Below are positions 23,966-29,994 of a stretch of DNA of 29,994 nt, one piece after another. The notes below the pieces were generated by a model. The model was given only the letters and a program-made list of their open reading frames with translations. It was not told the origin of the DNA and did no database searches. The DNA lies in assembly GCA_041623895.1 (NCBI GenBank), contig JBFJVZ010000031.1, positions 1 through 29,994 of the forward strand. The letters run 5' to 3'. Position numbers and translations under genes: made by a program. Source of the stretch: JBFJVZ01 sp041623895 (GTDB lineage Bacteria; Planctomycetota; Planctomycetia; Pirellulales; Pirellulaceae). Position 1 is the stretch's first letter. Every line of letters begins with the position of its first letter.

Positions 23966-26542
23966 TCACCAGGGCGATTGGGCCCAAGAACGAACCTCGA
24001 TTTGTCCGTCTTTGCCGATTCGTACTCGAATTGCTCCCAGTTCAGCCGTGACGTGTACAGCTGAGCCGTGAGCTGCGAGCATTTGACGCACCTCCACGCG
24101 GCGTGCTCGCCGCCCTCCGCTAACGATCGTTTCCCGCGGCCGCGCCCACTGCAGCACTGACGCAGCATCCATCGCCAAACTGCCGTGATGCGGGGCCATC
24201 AAAACAGAGCCGGGACTGGGACGATCTTGGTTAACTAACACGGCGGTACCGGGTGGCTCCAAGTCGCCCGGCAGAATCAAGCGGACTCCTTGATGCTCGG
24301 TGGTCACCACCAGGCTGTTGGCGTTATCGCTGCCAGCAACGCGACCGGCAGGCGGATGTAAGATTTTCATGGCACCGTCGCTGACGGTGATCACCGCGCC
24401 CGCTGAGATTTCTTTGCTGACAATCCCGCCGGCTGCGATGGCAACGCGGACGTCGTCCAGATCCGCTTCCGCCTCGTCCAACATCCCTGGTGGCGTGATG
24501 ATTTGCCAAACGGAAAATCGCCGCAACACGCCCGGCACCGCGTTGTAGTGATCGGAGTCCGCGTGTGAAAGCAAGATGCCGCGCAAGTTCGTCACGCCCA
24601 ACGACCAAAGCACCTCATCAATGTCGCGACTGCTGCCATCCGGGTTTCCCATCCGACCACAGTCATACAGCCAAACGTCGCGCTGGGAAAAACGAAGCAC
24701 AACGCAGGTGCCGTGCCCCACGTCGACAAAGGTTGCTTCCATCGCACAATCATCCATCGAAGCGGGAACCGTCGCCATCGCCCAAGCGGCGATCAGCCAA
24801 ACCACGATCCAGGACCGCCGCAGCCAGGCGATCACCGGCTTGCCCAGCCAAATCATCGAAACGGCGAGCACAGAATAGAAGACCACGACCCACCAAGTCG
24901 GCGGCGCAGGCAGCCAAAAGTGTCCCGCCGGGATCGCTGCGGCGAACTTAATCACACCCAGCATTCCGCTCAGGCTCCAGTCGCAAATCAGGCCAGCGAA
25001 AACCGCGACCGGCTCAAACACCCAACCCGCCACAACCGTTGTGACGCCCGCGCCAAGGGCAACCAATAGCAGCGGTCCCAACAACACGTTGGTCAAAACA
25101 CTGACAAAGGAGACGACGTGAAATTGGTGCCACACCAGGGGAATGCTGATCGCAGTGACACAGCCGCTGAACCAGATCGCTTGCCAAAGAAAGAAACTGC
25201 CCCACCGCGCCCAACGTACCGGTTGGGGCAGCGCACCGTCGGATAGGTTTTGTAGCCGCTGTTCGCGCTGCAGTGCCTGCTGCACGGCCGGCGTACTGCT
25301 GGTCGCGCGGCGGCCACACAAAATCAACGTCGCCACAGCCAGAAACGAAAGCTGCATGCCCACGCTGAACGCATTTTCCGGATTAGCGATCAGCAAGATC
25401 AGCGCGGCGAGCGCGAGCGTGTTGAGCGGCTGGCCTTGGCGGCGAATCCAGATCGAGAACATGAATGTCGCAACCAAGATCGACGCTCGCATCACTGGCG
25501 GTCGACCACCCGTGATCGTCGTGTACAAAACACAAACGCAGATGATCCAAACAATCCGCACCGCTAGCGGCATGCCCAGCAGCAGACCAATCCAGCGTGC
25601 CATGACCACGACGATCGCCAGGTGCAGGCCGCTGACCGAAAGTAAATGAGCGGTCCCGGTAACCAACAACAGATCACGCGTCTCGTTTTCCACCAAATCG
25701 CGCTGGCCGATCACGAGAGCCAAGGCAAGCGGCCCCTGTTCTTTGCTGGTGTACCGCAACAACGCATTGCGGCTGAAGCCGGCTGTCCGCGCGATGTGCC
25801 GATAAACTTGATTGCCGGGCTCGCTCTCAAGAAGCACGATTTGTTCCGGACCGTCGGCTTCGATGCGGGCGTGCAAGCCAAGTCGCCGATAAACACTGCG
25901 CAGATCACGCTGGCCAGGATTCGTCGGCCCGGCGAAACTTCGTATCGAACCGAACACGCGCACTTTGTCGCCCGGCAACAAATGGTCCAATTGGCCGTCG
26001 CTGACCACCAACACGCGACCACTGAATTGCTGAAAGGTTTGTCCAACACGCAGCCGATGCACTCGCCCTTGCAGGCGAGTCTGCCAGGGCGATTGATCAC
26101 GTCGGCTGGGTAATCCCGCCAACGGATGGCGGCGAAGATTGATCGGACGATCGAGCGTTATATCGATCACCGCCGGCTGTGGTTGCTCGCTGATGACCGA
26201 AGTGATCGTCGCAGCATTGAAGCGAGCGTCGCAAACGCTGTGCCATGCTGCAGCCAGGGGAATGGCAGCCAGGAACAAGGCTGCCAATCGCGTCGCCGGT
26301 GCACTCAACACCGCTAGCAAAGCGACAGCGATCGCGCCGGCGATCCAAAGCATCGTCAATTCAGACGGTTCCACGATCAATGCCAACTGCGGCCGAAGCC
26401 AGGCGTCAACAACGATGCCAACCACTGACGCGATCGCAAAAAAGAGAAGCGGTACCCGGTGAACCAGCTGACGTACCTGCGGCCAGCGGAGTGCCACCGC
26501 CGCTACGCTATCGGTGTCACCACCAGAATGGATTGCCCCCAA
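23966..26542 (-). CDS. ComEC/Rec2 family DNA-uptake channel with C-terminal MBL domain
   Basis: 858 residues if started at TTG 26542; a GTG 15 codons further in is an alternative. The order is: N-terminal hydrophobic segment, a DUF4131-like OB-type region (residues about 110-260), the polytopic Competence domain with the family hallmark LLSVSGLHLAIVVV near residue 300, and a metallo-beta-lactamase domain near the C-terminus. The MBL metal motif is LSHADSDHYN (about residue 658), followed by LILPGDLE and MAPHHGS. ComEC moves single-stranded DNA across the inner membrane during transformation, with the MBL domain thought to degrade the other strand. No other competence genes are visible. It heads the minus-strand run comEC-hemX-hemA. 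Confidence 0.93.
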   Translation of the reverse strand: MGAIHSGGDTDSVAAVALRWPQVRQLVHRVPLLFFAIASVVGIVVDAWLRPQLALIVEPSELTMLWIAGAIAVALLAVLSAPATRLAALFLAAIPLAAAWHSVCDARFNAATITSVISEQPQPAVIDITLDRPINLRRHPLAGLPSRRDQSPWQTRLQGRVHRLRVGQTFQQFSGRVLVVSDGQLDHLLPGDKVRVFGSIRSFAGPTNPGQRDLRSVYRRLGLHARIEADGPEQIVLLESEPGNQVYRHIARTAGFSRNALLRYTSKEQGPLALALVIGQRDLVENETRDLLLVTGTAHLLSVSGLHLAIVVVMARWIGLLLGMPLAVRIVWIICVCVLYTTITGGRPPVMRASILVATFMFSIWIRRQGQPLNTLALAALILLIANPENAFSVGMQLSFLAVATLILCGRRATSSTPAVQQALQREQRLQNLSDGALPQPVRWARWGSFFLWQAIWFSGCVTAISIPLVWHQFHVVSFVSVLTNVLLGPLLLVALGAGVTTVVAGWVFEPVAVFAGLICDWSLSGMLGVIKFAAAIPAGHFWLPAPPTWWVVVFYSVLAVSMIWLGKPVIAWLRRSWIVVWLIAAWAMATVPASMDDCAMEATFVDVGHGTCVVLRFSQRDVWLYDCGRMGNPDGSSRDIDEVLWSLGVTNLRGILLSHADSDHYNAVPGVLRRFSVWQIITPPGMLDEAEADLDDVRVAIAAGGIVSKEISAGAVITVSDGAMKILHPPAGRVAGSDNANSLVVTTEHQGVRLILPGDLEPPGTAVLVNQDRPSPGSVLMAPHHGSLAMDAASVLQWARPRETIVSGGRRARRVEVRQMLAAHGSAVHVTAELGAIRVRIGKDGQIEVRSWAQSPW

Positions 26543-26741
26543 GAATCATGCCCCCCAAACACGTCAAACCTGGTTCCCAAGGGAGAAACCAATGCTGCTG
26601 CCTAGTGACCGATGAGGTTAACAACTTCAAGGGAAGATACAAGGATTTCATCGTGTTGCATGCTGCCGGAGTGAAAAATAGGACAGCGCGTCAAACAAAT
26701 CCCTGTGGCGACATCGATATTTCAGCGATAGAATCTGGCTC

Positions 26742-27509
26742 ATGGAAGTGATCGCCTTGCAATCGGGAAGCAGTGGCAACTGCATTTACGTCGAAGCCGC
26801 CGGCTGGCGGCTGCTATTTGATGCCGGTATCAGTGGCCGGCAAGCCGAGCAACGGCTGGCCGCGGCCGGGCGCGATATCCGTGACGTTGATGCGCTGGTG
26901 ATTTCACATGATCACAGCGATCATGCTCGAGCCATGGGCATCTATCAGCGCAAATACGGATTGCCCATTCATGTCACCCCAGACACGCTTGCGGCGGCGC
27001 GCTGGAAAATGAACCTCGGCCGCCTGGCAGATGTGCGTTATTTCAGTGCCGGAAATACGCTGCGCTTTGGCGACGTCTGTGTCCACACCATCCCGACTCC
27101 GCACGATGCCGTCGACGGTGTCGGGTTTGTGATTGATGACGGGGTTCATCGGCTGGGTATCTTGACCGACTTAGGCCACGTGTTTGATGAGCTGGATGAG
27201 ATTCTGCCACAGTTGGATGCGGTGATCATCGAAAGCAATCACGACTTGGATATGTTGGCTGGCAGCTTCTATCCCGAATCGGTGAAGCGCCGCATCCGCA
27301 GCCACGAAGGACATCTATCCAACCATGATGCGGCTGAATTGTTATCGCGGGCTGCACCCGATCATTTGAAGTGGGCATGCCTGGCCCACTTGTCCGAGGA
27401 GAGCAACACGCCCGAGCTGGCCATCGAAACTCATCAAAGCGTGATCGGCAGCGCATTTCCTGTTTTCTGCGCCGACCGCTACGCCGCCAGCGATCTGATG
27501 GTGGTCTGA
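26742..27509 (+). CDS. MBL-fold metallohydrolase of the YycJ/WalJ family
   Basis: 255 residues, ATG start. The family pattern is clear: SGSSGNCIYVE, LLFDAGISGRQAEQRL, and the metal-binding HDHSDH at residues 56-61, then TPHDAVDGVGFVI and TDLGHV, and near the C-terminus ESNHDLDML, SHEGHLSNHDAA and CLAHLSEESNTPE. WalJ/YycJ proteins are 5'-to-3' exonuclease-type MBL enzymes; in Firmicutes the gene belongs to the walRK operon, in other phyla it stands alone as here. It is divergent from comEC with a 199-base gap and convergent with the next gene. Metal ligands appear complete. Confidence 0.92.
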   Translation: MEVIALQSGSSGNCIYVEAAGWRLLFDAGISGRQAEQRLAAAGRDIRDVDALVISHDHSDHARAMGIYQRKYGLPIHVTPDTLAAARWKMNLGRLADVRYFSAGNTLRFGDVCVHTIPTPHDAVDGVGFVIDDGVHRLGILTDLGHVFDELDEILPQLDAVIIESNHDLDMLAGSFYPESVKRRIRSHEGHLSNHDAAELLSRAAPDHLKWACLAHLSEESNTPELAIETHQSVIGSAFPVFCADRYAASDLMVV

Positions 27510-27556
27510 TGGTTGGCAGAAATCGATTGCTGATTATCCCGCCGTTGCTGTCGGAT

Positions 27557-29994
27557 TCATTCAATCGGAATCAAGTCACGGACGGCAAAGCGGCGGCCTT
27601 TGCGGAAGGCGATCGGACGTAGTTCATCGTCGCCTGCGGAGGATCCGCCAGCCTTGAGCGTATTATCTGTAACTGAAATGCCGAGGAACAATAAGCCGGC
27701 TGTTCCATCAGCGGTGATGTACAAGAACGGCGCGTGAGCTTCGCGATCGATGGCATTGTTGTCGGGGTCAACATGCAGCAGCGCATCGGACGCGCGGCCC
27801 TCGTCTTGCAGTTCTGCCAGCGTGATCCCGCGGCTCCTCATTTTCCAGCGGTCTTGGGGTAACTCCCAGAGTTGCAGTTTCAAAGGCTCGATGACAAAAC
27901 AATCTTCACTTTCTCCGTTGCCTTTGAATTCCAGTCCCATCAGGTCGAATCCTTCGCCAATAGCCCACGCTTTGATATTGGCCAGGTTGGCGGCGAGTTT
28001 CTCGGTGTTGCCCTGCCAGCGTTCGGGGACTTTGGCGTAGCGGCCGGTATCCAGATCGTAAAAACATTCTCGGGCATCAATGTTGTAGACGGACTGCAAC
28101 ATCATGTTGCCGCCACCGCCGCCGGTCTTGTAAAGCGCATCGGCGTCAGCGATGGCGGTCGGTGGTTTCAAATCAAACGGCGGCAAGTTAACAGCGTGGT
28201 ATTTCTTGTCATCAACCATGTCAGCCGCGTTTGTTTCCCACCAGTCGGACCATTGCTTGGCAACGCGATGGTAGAGCTGTTGCTTCAGAAAGATTTGATT
28301 CTCCGAGCCGTTGCGGTGCATGTGAAACAATTCGCTCTCACCAAATTGTTTGCCGCTCAATTTCTGCAGCGCACCGCAGACTTCGCGCACAGGCCGACCA
28401 AACCCGAATCGGTTGTCTCGATTCTCCGCATCCAGGTCGTGTTGTTGAAAAAATTCGGCGACTTTTTCATCGTCGGCGCGCAAGCCCATATCCGAGCTCG
28501 GTTCAATCAATGTTTTGGGAAGCGCACGAATCAGCGCGGGTACGGCGCGCTTGTCCCCAATCGCGCGGAGCAGGAAGCCCAGGCAACGCATCATTTTTTG
28601 GCTTGACGTTTCATCCAGTTCCTCAATTAACTCGGGTACCGCTTGGGGACCGAGATCGGCGATCTCGATCATTACCTGACACCAGGGGCCCCGGTAGATC
28701 GCGGTTTGGTTGCGGTCTTCCAGCTTGTCCAACAGCCGGCCGGTCGGCGTATTGCGACGAACTCGCGCGCCGGCACCCGGGACTCTCGCTGCGTCTCTGT
28801 CGGCGGCTTCCTTGGCAAGTTGCCGATTGCGGGTCTTGAGCCGCAGTATTCGTGCCAGCATCACATCGGGATCCGCGCTGCGCTCGTCAGGGGAAACCCG
28901 ATGCCCGGGTACGAGCGCGGCTTGGACTTCTTGTCCATCGCCCACAGTGACGTAAACCGATGCGGTCCCGTTCATCAAGTACACATAGTTTCGTCCCGGC
29001 GCCACGTGCAAGCGAAAACTGCCATCTTCGTTCAGCGTCGTCGAGGTCACGGCTGCTCCGGTTGCCGGTCTGGCGGGCCCGTAGTGGGCGACGCGAAGCG
29101 AGCGGGCGGGCGGGCCCTTGAATTCCTCGATCGTGCCCACGACGTAACCACCACGAACCATGCGAAGATCGGCGTTCTGTGTTCGCGTGCCCGGAACCGC
29201 TTCGATTGCTTTGACGGCGATCGGTATACGATCCGCCGCTTCCGCCCAAATGTTGAAATACTCCCGGTTGGTGCGAAGCTGATAGCGGCCGTCTTTGTCC
29301 GTTCGCGTTTGATGCCAGTGGGATGCAGTGATGCCTTGCGCGCTGACCAGCACATCGGGCATCGGTTTGCCGGTCACTTCGTCGATTACCTGGCCTCCGA
29401 TGATCGCCGGTGTCTCCAGCGTGACGTTCACCTCGGCGGGGATCGAAGAGTATGTCGCACGCGTGGTGGCAAAGTCAGGATGTCGCAACCAGAAATAAGC
29501 GTGTGAGATCGCGATGCCGCCGCGGGCTTGTGCTTCCCAGCGTCTCAAATCATTGATCACATAACGTCCTTGTTCGTTGGTCACATCCATCATCACGCCG
29601 GCGATCGGCGCGTTTAGACCAGAGGCGGCGTGAACGAAAACACCTTCAAGTGGCTTTCCGTCCGGGCCTGTGACGATCCCGGTCAGGGTGCCGGGATTCG
29701 TTTCCAAAGCGATTTCAACTTCAATTTCACCCGCATCGGCAGGTTCTCTTAGATAGTGCAGACGTGACGCGTGGCCGGTGGCTCGCACAGCCAGCACGAG
29801 TCGCTCCAGGCGTTCCACCTTTTGAAAAGCGAACGCACCATGCTTGTCCGAAAAACTAGCACCCAGAGCTTCAACGGGTTTCCCTCGTTCGCCGCCGACC
29901 AGCGAAACACGAGCGCCGACGATCGGTTTTCCCGTTTCGCTGAAGCAGTGGCCTTTAATCGCGATCAGTTCATCGGCTTCAGCACTGGTTATCC
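27557..29994 (-). CDS. Large protein with carboxypeptidase-regulatory-like domains and a HEAT-like region (N-terminus outside the window)
   Basis: The frame stays open to the right edge, so the gene is partial; 811 residues are visible. GTG 29818 occurs internally but the residues before it (GKPIVGARVSLVGG, FSDKHGAFAF) continue the same domain pattern, so the true start lies outside. At least three carboxypeptidase-regulatory-like beta domains follow one another: GARVSLVGG, LTGIVTGPDGKPLEGVFV, and IGGQVIDEVTGKPMPDVLVSA, then a fourth weaker one. A HEAT-like helical stretch comes next (GPQAVPELIEELDE, GDKRAVPALIRALP), then a WSDWW segment and a C-terminal domain I do not recognise. The style suggests an exported planctomycete protein, possibly fused to or next to a BlaR1-type M56 peptidase, but that part is not in view. 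Confidence 0.85.
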   Translation of the reverse strand, partial: ITSAEADELIAIKGHCFSETGKPIVGARVSLVGGERGKPVEALGASFSDKHGAFAFQKVERLERLVLAVRATGHASRLHYLREPADAGEIEVEIALETNPGTLTGIVTGPDGKPLEGVFVHAASGLNAPIAGVMMDVTNEQGRYVINDLRRWEAQARGGIAISHAYFWLRHPDFATTRATYSSIPAEVNVTLETPAIIGGQVIDEVTGKPMPDVLVSAQGITASHWHQTRTDKDGRYQLRTNREYFNIWAEAADRIPIAVKAIEAVPGTRTQNADLRMVRGGYVVGTIEEFKGPPARSLRVAHYGPARPATGAAVTSTTLNEDGSFRLHVAPGRNYVYLMNGTASVYVTVGDGQEVQAALVPGHRVSPDERSADPDVMLARILRLKTRNRQLAKEAADRDAARVPGAGARVRRNTPTGRLLDKLEDRNQTAIYRGPWCQVMIEIADLGPQAVPELIEELDETSSQKMMRCLGFLLRAIGDKRAVPALIRALPKTLIEPSSDMGLRADDEKVAEFFQQHDLDAENRDNRFGFGRPVREVCGALQKLSGKQFGESELFHMHRNGSENQIFLKQQLYHRVAKQWSDWWETNAADMVDDKKYHAVNLPPFDLKPPTAIADADALYKTGGGGGNMMLQSVYNIDARECFYDLDTGRYAKVPERWQGNTEKLAANLANIKAWAIGEGFDLMGLEFKGNGESEDCFVIEPLKLQLWELPQDRWKMRSRGITLAELQDEGRASDALLHVDPDNNAIDREAHAPFLYITADGTAGLLFLGISVTDNTLKAGGSSAGDDELRPIAFRKGRRFAVRDLIPIE

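Noticed and set aside
26245..26751. 168-codon plus-strand open frame overlapping the start of comEC and of yycJ
   Set aside because: It is antisense to well-supported ComEC coding sequence and has no recognisable domain.

Overview
The window looks like chromosomal DNA of a planctomycete, most like the Pirellulaceae (Rhodopirellula/Blastopirellula relatives). This is inferred from gene content and style: a short divergent DnaA beside dnaN and a DUF721/DciA gene, large secreted proteins with carboxypeptidase-regulatory-like beta domains and HEAT-like segments, many GTG/TTG starts with weak or absent Shine-Dalgarno sequences, and moderately GC-rich codon use. There is no phage, IS element, integrase or CRISPR array; it reads as core chromosome plus lineage-specific genes.

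Left part (1-7244): the tail of an unidentified gene, a tRNA-Arg(CCG) on the minus strand, a 379-bp stretch without a convincing gene, then two very large tandem genes (571-3900 and 3900-7244). Both encode a transglutaminase-like protease domain fused to a DUF2126 (circularly permuted glutamine-synthetase-like) domain. They are translationally coupled paralogs. The second keeps the transglutaminase Cys-His-Asp triad but has lost several glutamine-synthetase-like motifs kept by the first, which suggests an active/inactive ligase pair.

Middle plus-strand block (7390-15149): a three-gene succinate dehydrogenase operon of the single cytochrome b558 type (sdhC-sdhA-sdhB), a 61-residue unrecognised protein, a 974-residue unrecognised exported protein, and a DUF2330 exported protein.

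Replication block on the minus strand (20223 down to 15161), in transcription order: a single-pass membrane protein, an IscS/NifS-type cysteine desulfurase, dnaA, dnaN and dciA. The 387-bp dnaA-dnaN gap has one good DnaA box and an AT-rich stretch; two more near-consensus boxes lie just upstream of dnaA, inside the end of the desulfurase gene. This is a reasonable candidate for oriC. DnaA has only about 30 residues before its AAA+ domain, so domains I and II are missing.

Right part (20322-29994): scpB on the plus strand, with an extraordinary acidic tail of about 109 residues; convergent to it a minus-strand run comEC - hemX-like - hemA, in which the last two overlap by four bases; then yycJ/walJ (MBL-fold exonuclease family) on the plus strand, divergent from comEC; and finally a truncated-by-window minus-strand gene for a large protein with carboxypeptidase-regulatory-like and HEAT-like regions.
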